From contig JBNJEU010000074.1 in assembly GCA_051746205.1 (NCBI GenBank), positions 1-7,572 on the forward strand: DNA of 7,572 nt, read 5' to 3'. Origin of the DNA: Thiohalospira sp051746205 (GTDB lineage Bacteria > Pseudomonadota > Gammaproteobacteria > Thiohalospirales > Thiohalospiraceae). The notes beneath the pieces were generated by a model. The model saw nothing but the letters and a program-made list of their open reading frames with translations. It ran no database searches and was not told where the DNA came from. Position numbers and translations under genes: made by a program. Below are positions 1-5,613 of the stretch, in pieces. The stretch's first letter is position 1. Every line of letters starts with the position of its first letter.

Positions 1-96
1 CCGGAGCCCGAACCGGAGCCCGAACCGGAGCCCGAACCGGAGCCCGAACCGGAGCCCGAACCGGAGCCCGAACCGGAGCCCGAACCGGAGCCCGAA
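1..96 (+). repeat. 12-bp tandem repeat coding for (Pro-Glu)n
   Basis: Eight perfect head-to-tail copies of CCGGAGCCCGAA are visible, and the array runs off the left edge, so the true copy number is unknown. Each unit encodes Pro-Glu-Pro-Glu using alternating codons (CCG/CCC and GAG/GAA). Exact identity at synonymous positions suggests recent nucleotide-level expansion rather than selection on protein alone. The unit is a multiple of three, so copy-number change would alter spacer length without breaking the frame. Right after it the code degenerates to Pro-Thr-Pro-Ala-Pro-Ala-Pro-Val. Confidence 0.97.
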
Positions 97-765
97 CCGA
101 CACCGGCTCCAGCGCCTGTCGCCGAGCCGGAACCGGCCGTGGCCGAGGCCGATCCCATGGCCGGCCTGGGTCAGGACCTGCTCGCCCGGACCATTCCGCA
201 GCCGGCCCCGGAGCCGATCCCGGAAGAGCAGGTGGAAACGATCACCGCCAATCTCCCGGCGGTCATCCCCGAGCAGGTGGAAAGCCCCTGGGAAGGCGTC
301 CCGGACTGGGGGCAGGAGCGCTTCCAGGCGCTGCTGTTCACCCTCGGCGGCCTGACCATGGCCCTGCCGCTGGTGGAGCTCAACGCCATCCTGGAGTGGC
401 CGAAGGACCTGACGCCGCTGCCGAACCGCTCACCGTGGTATCTTGGACTCATTCAGAGTCGCGGCCAGCATGTCCCGGTCATCGACCTGGCCCAGCTGGT
501 CGTCCCGGAGCGGATCCGCGACCGGCGCGAACCGCCGAAGGAGAATCAGCGCCGGATCATCATCATCGGCGACGGCCTCTACGGCATCGCCTGCGACAGC
601 GTGGAAGAGGTGATCACCCTGGAGCCCGACGCGGTGAAGTGGCGTTCCTCGCGGACCAAACGCAAGTGGCTGGCCGGTACCGTCAAGGACCAGATGTGCG
701 CACTGCTGGATGCCGATGGCCTGGTCTACCTGCTGGCCAACGGTGAAGAGGAGCCGGCGGAGTAG
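1..765 (+). CDS. parP: ParP-type CheW-like chemotaxis array protein, 5' end missing
   Basis: The reading frame is open from the first base to a TAG stop, so the gene begins left of the window; 254 residues are visible. Residues 1-32 are a pure Pro-Glu repeat, about 33-105 a Pro/Glu/Ala-rich linker, and about 106-248 a CheW-like fold beginning ERFQALLFTLGGL. Inside the fold, VKWR, KRKWLAG and MCALLDADGL match what I recall of Vibrio ParP and Pseudomonas PA1463. In vibrios ParP joins the ParA-like ATPase ParC to CheA through this C-terminal (AIF) domain and holds chemoreceptor arrays at the pole; the Pro-rich N-terminal part contacts ParC. cheW and a DUF2802 gene follow, which is the conserved order after parC-parP. 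GTG 139 and ATG 157 are possible internal starts, but the open, periodic coding upstream argues against both. The family call is firm; function in this organism is inferred. Confidence 0.82.
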   Translation, partial: PEPEPEPEPEPEPEPEPEPEPEPEPEPEPEPEPTPAPAPVAEPEPAVAEADPMAGLGQDLLARTIPQPAPEPIPEEQVETITANLPAVIPEQVESPWEGVPDWGQERFQALLFTLGGLTMALPLVELNAILEWPKDLTPLPNRSPWYLGLIQSRGQHVPVIDLAQLVVPERIRDRREPPKENQRRIIIIGDGLYGIACDSVEEVITLEPDAVKWRSSRTKRKWLAGTVKDQMCALLDADGLVYLLANGEEEPAE

Positions 766-831
766 CCTCGGGGTAGGCGGTTCCCGTCATTGCGATTACA
801 ATGAAACCATTCATGAATACGAGGTGGCGCC

Positions 832-1326
832 ATGGAAACCATTGACGCTCAGGAACATGTCATCGACGACGTCAACGACCCCATGACCCAGTGGGTGACC
901 TTCCATCTGGAAGAGGAGAAGTACGGGGTCCCGGTCGAACAGGTCAAGGAGGTCCTGCGCTACACCGAGATCACGCCGGTGCCCGGCGCGCCGGACTATG
1001 TGCTCGGCATCATCAATCTGCGCGGCAACGTCGTGACCATCCTCGACACCCGCAAGCGCTTCGCCCTGCCGGATCGCGAGCCCGACGAAGAGACCCGGTT
1101 CGTCATCCTCGAAGTGGCCGACCAGACCGTCGGGATCCTCGTGGACAGCGTCTCCGAAGTCATGCGCCTGCGCCAGAACGAGATCGAGCACGCCCCCAAC
1201 GTCGGCAACGACGAATCCTCCAAGTACATTCAGGGTGTCGCCAGTCGCGAATCCAACCTGCTCATCCTTGTGGATCTGGACAAGCTCCTCTCCGACAGCG
1301 AATGGCAGGAAGTCGCCACCCTCTGA
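832..1326 (+). CDS. cheW: Chemotaxis coupling protein CheW
   Basis: A 164-residue single CheW domain, the usual length for pseudomonad-type CheW. It links chemoreceptor tips to the kinase CheA in the cytoplasmic signalling array. The core starts near residue 20 (QWVTFHLEEEKYGVPV), passes PGAPDYVLGIINLRGNVVTI (51-70) with the conserved receptor/CheA-binding Arg at 64, and ends with IQGVASRESNLLILVDLDKL (133-152). The ATG is supported by GAGGTG at 821-826, five bases upstream. It lies 66 bases after the parP-like gene and 7 bases before the DUF2802 gene. A TACAAT box sits at 797-802 but has no convincing -35 element, so cotranscription with the upstream gene is the simpler reading. The tandem of a CheW-like AIF domain and CheW fits two array components that both contact CheA. 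Confidence 0.95.
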   Translation: METIDAQEHVIDDVNDPMTQWVTFHLEEEKYGVPVEQVKEVLRYTEITPVPGAPDYVLGIINLRGNVVTILDTRKRFALPDREPDEETRFVILEVADQTVGILVDSVSEVMRLRQNEIEHAPNVGNDESSKYIQGVASRESNLLILVDLDKLLSDSEWQEVATL

Positions 1327-1333
1327 GACGCCC

Positions 1334-1720
1334 ATGACCCTTTCCGCCATGACCAACGCCATCTGGCTCGCCCTGGGGCTGGCCGGCGTGGCCCTGGTGG
1401 TTGCGCTCTACGCCCTGATCGCCGCGCGCCGTGAGCGCCGGCACATGGAGCGAGAAGCGGAGAGCGTGCGCACCGACCTGCGTGGCCTCGTCTCCGCCGC
1501 CGTCGGGGTCGGCGAACGCGTCATGCGTCTGGAACGCCAGCTCTCCCTCCTGGCCGAGCGCCAGGACCAGCTCGACCTCAACGATCCCGCCCACCAGTCC
1601 TACCAGCAGGCCATTCGCATGGCCCGCCGCGGCGCCTCCATGGACGATCTCATGGAGGTCTGCGGCCTGACCCGCGGCGAAGCCGAACTCGTCGCCATGC
1701 TGCACCGGCTGGAGGAATAA
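1334..1720 (+). CDS. DUF2802 membrane-anchored coiled-coil protein
   Basis: A 128-residue protein with one membrane span at about residues 9-30, an Arg-rich cytoplasmic flank (ARRERRHMER), a predicted coiled coil at about 35-82 and a C-terminal helical motif (QQAIRMARRGASMDDLMEVC, then GLTRGEAELVAMLHRL). That tail is the hallmark of DUF2802 proteins found just after cheW in pseudomonads (PA1465-like) and vibrios. The biochemical role is unknown; the neighbourhood suggests it works with the polar chemotaxis array. The ATG at 1334 is chosen because it lies 7 bases after the cheW stop and places the hydrophobic helix near the N-terminus. ATG 1349 is an alternative that removes five residues. Shine-Dalgarno pairing is weak (TGAGA), so translation is probably coupled to cheW. 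The TAA stop is the left end of the palindrome at 1718-1740. Confidence 0.85.
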   Translation: MTLSAMTNAIWLALGLAGVALVVALYALIAARRERRHMEREAESVRTDLRGLVSAAVGVGERVMRLERQLSLLAERQDQLDLNDPAHQSYQQAIRMARRGASMDDLMEVCGLTRGEAELVAMLHRLEE

Positions 1721-1740
1721 AAGGGGACGGTCCCCTTTTA
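1718..1740. terminator. Perfect palindrome, likely bidirectional terminator
   Basis: Two 11-base arms (TAAAAGGGGAC and GTCCCCTTTTA) flank a single central G. In RNA this folds to an A-tract, a GC-rich stem, a short loop and a U-tract on either strand, the layout of a two-way intrinsic terminator between convergent genes. The first three bases are the TAA stop of the DUF2802 gene and the last three, read on the other strand, are the TAA stop of the FlhB-like gene. A related palindrome is at 6764-6794. The structure is seen directly; termination activity is inferred. Confidence 0.85.
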
Positions 1741-2034
1741 CTCCGGTGCCGGCGGCTCCCTGTTCGAGACCAGATAGGCAAAGGCGATGACCTCCGCCAC
1801 CGCCTGATAGAGGGCCGTGGGGATCTCCTGGCCCAGCTCCAGCTGCGCCAGCAGGGTGACCAGATCCGGATCCTCGTGGAGGGGGATGTCGTTCTCGGCC
1901 GCCAGGGCGAGGATGGCCTCGGCCGTGCGGCCGCTGCCCTTGGCGGTGATGCGCGGCGCGGTGCGATGGTCGTAGCGCAGGGCCACGGCGCGCGGCTGCT
2001 GCGGATCGGTCGGGTCGTGATCGTCGGTGGCCAT
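1738..2034 (-). CDS. Stand-alone FlhB C-terminal domain protein (export switch family)
   Basis: A 98-residue soluble protein matching only the cytoplasmic C-terminal fragment of the flagellar export protein FlhB (FlhB/EscU/YscU family). Matching stretches are RAVALRYD (15-22), APRITAKGSGRTAEAILALA (26-45), NDIPLHEDPDLVTLL (48-62) and LGQEIPTALYQAVAEVIAFA (67-86). The four-helix membrane part is absent. The NPTH autocleavage motif, expected just before AVALRYD, is replaced by the segment DPTDPQQPR, so the protein resembles the post-cleavage FlhB fragment. Similar free-standing domains occur in several flagellated bacteria (FlhX-type in Helicobacter) and can bear on substrate switching. It starts 31 bases after fliK in the same direction, with GGGAG six bases before the ATG. 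FliK normally acts on this FlhB domain, so the pairing makes functional sense. Full-length FlhB is probably encoded elsewhere. Confidence 0.88.
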   Translation of the reverse strand: MATDDHDPTDPQQPRAVALRYDHRTAPRITAKGSGRTAEAILALAAENDIPLHEDPDLVTLLAQLELGQEIPTALYQAVAEVIAFAYLVSNREPPAPE

Positions 2035-2044
2035 GCTCTACTCC

Positions 2045-2058
2045 CGGTCTCGAGACCG
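2045..2058. repeat. 14-bp perfect palindrome in the fliK/flhB-like gap
   Basis: CGGTCTCGAGACCG is fully self-complementary and occupies half of the 31-base gap between the fliK stop and the start of the FlhB-like gene. On the transcribed strand the RNA could form a 5-bp stem with a UCGA loop, ending directly beside the GGGAG ribosome site. It could be a small translational hairpin, an operator, or chance in GC-rich DNA. Confidence 0.5.
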
Positions 2059-2065
2059 CATTGAT

Positions 2066-3511
2066 TCAGGCCTCTTCATCAAGCAGGCGGGTGGCGAGGT
2101 TTTCGGAAGCGGGGCTCGGTGGCTCGGCGGCCCCCTGACGGACCCCCACATGACCAACGGTGAGCCCGGCACTGACCATGGACTCGCGCAGGTGGTCCAG
2201 TTCCGCCTCGAACAGCGCCACCGTCTCCTCGTCCCGGGCCCAGAGTCCCACCGAGACGTGGCGCTCGCCCACCAGGGTGAGGCCGGCCCGGATGGGGCCG
2301 AGCTCGCTGAGTTCGAAGTGGAGGTTCACCGTCCACAGCGGCGCAATGGTGTCGCCGTCTCCCTCGCGTTCCCGGGTCAGGGCAATGGTGAGTGGGGTGA
2401 CCTCGCCGCCCTGACCGCGCAGGGGGAGTTCCACATGCCACTGGGGGCGGGTCCCCTCGGTAATGGCGCCACTGGAGGCGATCTGGTTGAGCTGGATCCG
2501 CGACAGACCCGCCTCGAGCTGCTGGACGAGATCGGTGGCGCGCACCCCGGCGGCGGCCACCGAGGCGGCCCCGCCCTGGGCCGTCGCGCCGGACGACCCC
2601 GCCTGGCCGCTGGCGGTCTGCTGCGCGGAAGACGGATTCGCCAGAGGGGTCGAGGAGCCCGCGGCCTGAGCCGCCGTGGCCTGGGGCGACGACGCGACCT
2701 GGCCGGCGGCCGGCTGCCCCGCCGCTGGCGATTGTCCGCCGCCGCCCTGCGCCACCATCTGCCCGGTGGCCTGCAGCAGCGCCCCGCGACTCGGCGCCGG
2801 ATAGGTCAGAAGCGGCATCTGTCCGCTGGTCTGGGCATTCCCGCCCCCCTGCGCGGCGGCGGGCCGCGCGCCGGCTTCGGCGGCCGCCGCCGGTCGCATC
2901 AGGCTCAGCAGGCGCAGCATGTTCGCCTTCAGGTCCTGGGAGAGCGGCGTGGCCGGCCCCCCACGCGCCTGCTGGCCCAGATGGTTCTCCAGAAAGAGGC
3001 CGGAATTGCTCACCGCCTGACGCACGCCCTCGGCGGTGGTCATGCGCCCCGCGTCCGGCAGGGCGCTCAGGACCTGGCGGGCGGCATTGGCCTGCTGGGT
3101 CGTCCCGGCGCCGCCGGCGATCTGGCGCAACTGGTCGGCGCCGCGCTGCAGGACCTGCTCCAGCGACGCCTGGCGCGGCAGCGCCTCGCGGGCCGCCTGG
3201 CGCGCCGCCTCCTGCGGCGAACCCCCGCCCTCGAGAACGCGCAGAACCGGCAGTTTCCCGGCCTCGACCACCTCCAGCCGCAGGCTCTGCCCCGACTTCG
3301 CCTGCAATCCCAGGGCCGACTGGTTCGACTGCAGCCGACTCCCGTCCACGTCCAGATTCACGTGGCCCTGCGGGGTGAAGGAGACCACCGTCGCGCGCAG
3401 CACCTGCCCCGCCTGCCAGTTGGCCCGTTCCCCGCCGGAGGCCGCCTGGCGCAGGGTCAGCAGCGGCCCCGAGCCGCCGCGTGCATCCGCGCGATTGATG
3501 TCGATTGCCAT
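2066..3511 (-). CDS. fliK: Flagellar hook-length control protein FliK
   Basis: A 481-residue protein with the FliK layout. An N-terminal part (about 30-95) includes GQVLRATVVSFTPQGHVNLD. A helical region follows at about 100-205 (GLFLENHLGQQ at 171-181). The central ruler-like region (about 206-325) is disordered and rich in Ala/Gln/Gly/Ser. A folded C-terminal domain (about 355-460) carries LWTVNLHFELSELGPIRAGL, then GERHVSVGLWA and LDHLRESMVSAGL. That C-domain contacts FlhB and ends hook growth by switching export to filament-type substrates. FliK is itself exported, so no Sec signal is expected and none is seen. The ATG is supported by GGGGAG, rather close at three bases. The FlhB-like gene lies 31 bases downstream, probably in one operon. 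A divergent gene starts 98 bases away on the other strand. Confidence 0.93.
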   Translation of the reverse strand: MAIDINRADARGGSGPLLTLRQAASGGERANWQAGQVLRATVVSFTPQGHVNLDVDGSRLQSNQSALGLQAKSGQSLRLEVVEAGKLPVLRVLEGGGSPQEAARQAAREALPRQASLEQVLQRGADQLRQIAGGAGTTQQANAARQVLSALPDAGRMTTAEGVRQAVSNSGLFLENHLGQQARGGPATPLSQDLKANMLRLLSLMRPAAAAEAGARPAAAQGGGNAQTSGQMPLLTYPAPSRGALLQATGQMVAQGGGGQSPAAGQPAAGQVASSPQATAAQAAGSSTPLANPSSAQQTASGQAGSSGATAQGGAASVAAAGVRATDLVQQLEAGLSRIQLNQIASSGAITEGTRPQWHVELPLRGQGGEVTPLTIALTREREGDGDTIAPLWTVNLHFELSELGPIRAGLTLVGERHVSVGLWARDEETVALFEAELDHLRESMVSAGLTVGHVGVRQGAAEPPSPASENLATRLLDEEA

Positions 3512-3530
3512 GGTCTCCCCGTCCTACCCC

Positions 3531-3559
3531 TTCACCCGGGCCTCCGCTTGCCATATTCT
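3531..3559 (+). promoter_or_regulatory. Candidate sigma-70 promoter in the divergent intergenic region
   Basis: Within the 98-base gap between fliK and the divergent gene, TTCACC (3531-3536) and TATTCT (3554-3559) are separated by exactly 17 bases, each with 4 of 6 consensus matches. Transcription would start near 3566 and read the GYF/pentapeptide gene. No equally good element was found for fliK on the opposite strand. The match is modest and could be chance. Confidence 0.3.
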
Positions 3560-3609
3560 CGTCTATTGGCGGCCCCGAAACGGCGAATTCAAGTGGAGCG
3601 GGAAAAACC

Positions 3610-4500
3610 ATGGCCGAGCAGGCAACGGAACACCACCATCACGACAATAAATGGTACCTGCGCGACGGCGAGGGCAACTCCGTCGGTCCCTTCACCACCG
3701 GTCAGATCCAGCGCTGGCTGCTGCTTGGAAGGCTGGAGCGGGACACCGCCGTCAGCCCGGATCACGAGGAATGGCTCACCATCGAGGAGTACGCCGACGA
3801 ACTCGTCCCCGATGTGATGAACACGGACCTCTCCGATCCCTACAACCGCGATCGTCTGGAGGCCGCCCGCCGCTGGGCCGACGAACGGCAGAATGATGAC
3901 GAAGGCGCCTTCATCATCGAGCGCCGCGCCGACCCGAAGCTGGAAGAGGTCGAGATGCGCCGGCTCCACCAGAAGGTCATGGCGGCGGCCGCCAATCGGC
4001 CGAAGGAGCATGCCTGGTGGCTGCTCGTGGTGCTGCTGCTGATCGGCATCACCATCTATTTCAGCTTCTTCCATGACTGGCCGGAGCGGGATCCGGTCAC
4101 CTGTGACGCGCCGCCGGCCGCCGGGGTCAACTGGCGCGAGTGCGACCTGGCCGGCCGCGTCGCCCGCAATGCCGAGCTCAATGGCGCCACCCTGGAGAGG
4201 ACCGTACTGACCCGCGCGATCCTGACGGGCGCCGATCTGAGCGGCGCCGATGCCCGGTATGCCCGACTGCACATGGCGACCCTCACCGGCGCCGATCTCG
4301 GCGACGCGGTCCTGCTGGGCGCCGATCTGCGCCGCGCCGACCTGCGCCGCGCCGACCTGCGCGACGCCGATCTCAGCTACGCCGATCTCACCGGCGCCAC
4401 GATCGACCGGGCGAAACTGGAGGGCGTGAACCTCCACCGCGCCACCTGGGTCGACGGCGAACGCTGCGCCCCGGGCTCCGTGGGAGAATGCCGCCGCTGA
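3610..4500 (+). CDS. GYF-like domain / membrane span / pentapeptide-repeat protein
   Basis: A 296-residue protein of unknown function. Residues 8-11 are four consecutive His. Residues 15-60 form a GYF_2/DUF4339-type domain (NKWYLRDGEG, then GPF at 26-28, Trp36, GRL at 40-42). Residues 80-134 are charged and probably helical. A single membrane helix lies at about 135-154, preceded by basic residues, so the N-terminus should be cytoplasmic. The periplasmic part holds 19 uninterrupted pentapeptides (187-281, mostly xADLx or xATLx), predicted to form a right-handed beta-helix of nearly five coils. The only four cysteines (165, 178, 286, 294) sit in pairs on either side of the solenoid, which suggests disulfide caps. 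ATG 3610 is chosen because the GYF domain begins right after it and GGGA lies upstream; the frame is open earlier but that stretch overlaps the fliK start and looks non-coding. aroC begins 22 bases downstream. Confidence 0.87.
   Translation: MAEQATEHHHHDNKWYLRDGEGNSVGPFTTGQIQRWLLLGRLERDTAVSPDHEEWLTIEEYADELVPDVMNTDLSDPYNRDRLEAARRWADERQNDDEGAFIIERRADPKLEEVEMRRLHQKVMAAAANRPKEHAWWLLVVLLLIGITIYFSFFHDWPERDPVTCDAPPAAGVNWRECDLAGRVARNAELNGATLERTVLTRAILTGADLSGADARYARLHMATLTGADLGDAVLLGADLRRADLRRADLRDADLSYADLTGATIDRAKLEGVNLHRATWVDGERCAPGSVGECRR
4321..4395 (+). repeat. 15-bp repeats coding for pentapeptide units
   Basis: Five consecutive 15-base units start GCCGAYCT and encode ADLRR, ADLRR, ADLRD, ADLSY and ADLTG. 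The first two differ at one base and the second and third in the last two or three, so this part of the solenoid looks like the most recently duplicated. Related but more diverged units occur at 4231-4260 and 4291-4305. Confidence 0.85.
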
Positions 4501-4510
4501 GGTTTTTCGG

Positions 4511-4516
4511 TAGAAT
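4511..4516 (+). promoter_or_regulatory. TAGAAT -10-like box just before aroC
   Basis: TAGAAT matches 5 of 6 bases of the sigma-70 -10 consensus and ends seven bases before the A of the aroC ATG, so initiation from it would fall at or near the start codon. No Shine-Dalgarno sequence is visible before aroC, which agrees with a leaderless transcript. No recognisable -35 hexamer lies 16-18 bases upstream, which keeps this tentative. Confidence 0.35.
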
Positions 4517-4522
4517 GGCCCC

Positions 4523-5608
4523 ATGTCAGGAAACAGCTTCGGGCGGCTCTTCACCGTCACCACCTTCGGCGAAAGCCACGGCGCCGCCATCGGCTGCATC
4601 ATCGACGGCTGCCCGCCGGGCCTGTCGCTGAGCGAGGCCGAGATCCAGACCGATCTGGACCGGCGCCGTCCCGGCACCTCGAAACACGTCACCCAGCGCC
4701 GCGAGCCGGATACCGTCCGGATCCTCTCGGGCCTCTTCGAGGGCGAGACCACCGGCACCCCCATCGCCCTTCTGATCGAGAACGAGGACGCGCGGTCGAA
4801 GGACTACGGTGACATCGCGCGCCAGTACCGCCCCGGCCACGCCGACTTCGCCTACGACCGCAAGTACGGCCGCCGCGACTACCGCGGCGGCGGGCGCTCG
4901 TCGGCGCGGGAGACCGCTGCCCGGGTCGCCGCCGGGGCCGTGGCGCGCAAGTACCTGGCCGAGCACTACGGCGTCGCCATCCTGGGCTACATGGCCCAGC
5001 TCGGCCCCATCCGCGCCGAGGCGTTCGACCGTGACGCCATCGGCCGCAACGCCTTCTTCTTCCCCGACGCCGCCAAGCTCGAGGAGCTGGAAGAGTACAT
5101 GCGGGCGCTGCGCAAGTCGGGGGACTCCATCGGCGCGCGCATCAACGTCGTCGCCGAGGGGCTGCCGGCGGGGTGGGGCGAGCCGGTCTTCGATCGCCTG
5201 GACGCCGACATCGCCCACGCCCTGATGAGCATCAACGCGGTGAAGGGCGTGGAGATCGGCGCCGGCTTCGAGTCGGTGACCCAGCACGGCAGCGAGCACC
5301 GCGATCCCATCGCCGCCGACGGCTTCGCCAGCAACAACGCCGGCGGCGTGCTCGGCGGGATCAGCACCGGCCAGGCGCTGACCGCCTCCATGGCGCTGAA
5401 GCCCACCTCCAGCATCCTCATCCCGGGGGCGAGCATCGACGTGGACGGCCAGCCGGTGGAGGTGGTCACCAAGGGGCGCCACGATCCCTGTGTCGGCATC
5501 CGCGCCACCCCCATCGCCGAGGCCATGGTCGCCCTGGTGCTGATGGACCACGCCCTGCGCCAGCGCGCCCAGAACCCCGAGCGCAATCCCGAACAGCCCG
5601 CCCGCTAG
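4523..5608 (+). CDS. aroC: Chorismate synthase
   Basis: A full-length 361-residue enzyme, the same length as E. coli AroC. It converts 5-enolpyruvylshikimate-3-phosphate to chorismate and phosphate, the last shikimate-pathway step, using reduced FMN without net redox change, in the cytoplasm as a homotetramer. Family signatures are intact: FGESHG at 15-20 (His19), RRRPGTSKHVTQRREPDTV (47-65), RPGHADFAYDRKYG (103-116, active-site His106), RDYRGGGRSSARETAARVAA (118-137), the SNNAGGVLGGIS loop in the second half, and KPTSSI. The ATG gives the normal N-terminus MSGNSFGRLF. No Shine-Dalgarno is evident (see 4511-4516). The MFS gene begins 5 bases after the stop, and the same aroC-MFS pairing is known in Pseudomonas (PA1681-PA1682). 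Nothing appears truncated or damaged. Confidence 0.98.
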   Translation: MSGNSFGRLFTVTTFGESHGAAIGCIIDGCPPGLSLSEAEIQTDLDRRRPGTSKHVTQRREPDTVRILSGLFEGETTGTPIALLIENEDARSKDYGDIARQYRPGHADFAYDRKYGRRDYRGGGRSSARETAARVAAGAVARKYLAEHYGVAILGYMAQLGPIRAEAFDRDAIGRNAFFFPDAAKLEELEEYMRALRKSGDSIGARINVVAEGLPAGWGEPVFDRLDADIAHALMSINAVKGVEIGAGFESVTQHGSEHRDPIAADGFASNNAGGVLGGISTGQALTASMALKPTSSILIPGASIDVDGQPVEVVTKGRHDPCVGIRATPIAEAMVALVLMDHALRQRAQNPERNPEQPAR

Positions 5609-5613
5609 CCGGG

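Noticed and set aside
139..765. Treating GTG 139 or ATG 157 as the true start of the ParP-like gene
   Set aside because: The same frame is open and clearly coding (Pro-Glu repeats) back to base 1, and ParP proteins are known to have a Pro-rich N-terminal part, so the gene is partial at the window edge.
779..793. Possible sigma-54 promoter before cheW (GG ... TTGC)
   Set aside because: The gap between the GG and GC elements is 11 bases rather than the strict 10, and the -24 box otherwise matches poorly.
797..802. TACAAT -10-like box before cheW
   Set aside because: Good hexamer, but no -35 element at 16-18 bases and no other sigma-factor pattern beyond a partial sigma-28 resemblance; not strong enough to list as a promoter.
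3536..3555. TGGCAAG on the - strand upstream of fliK as a sigma-54 -24 element
   Set aside because: The -12 position reads GGCC instead of TTGC, so the second half of the site is missing.
2027..3817. A very long open frame on the + strand, antisense to fliK
   Set aside because: It is Arg/Gly/Leu-rich, low in complexity and matches no family. It is the expected by-product of a GC-rich, Ala/Gln/Gly-rich gene on the other strand, where FliK domains are clear.
3589..4764. A 391-codon open frame on the - strand with a regular Ile-Gly-Ala-type repeat
   Set aside because: The repeat is the complement of the pentapeptide-coding units. It crosses the intergenic gap into aroC and has no recognisable fold of its own.
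4526..5551. Long open frame antisense to aroC
   Set aside because: His/Gly/Ala-rich shadow of a fully intact chorismate synthase; no start-site support.
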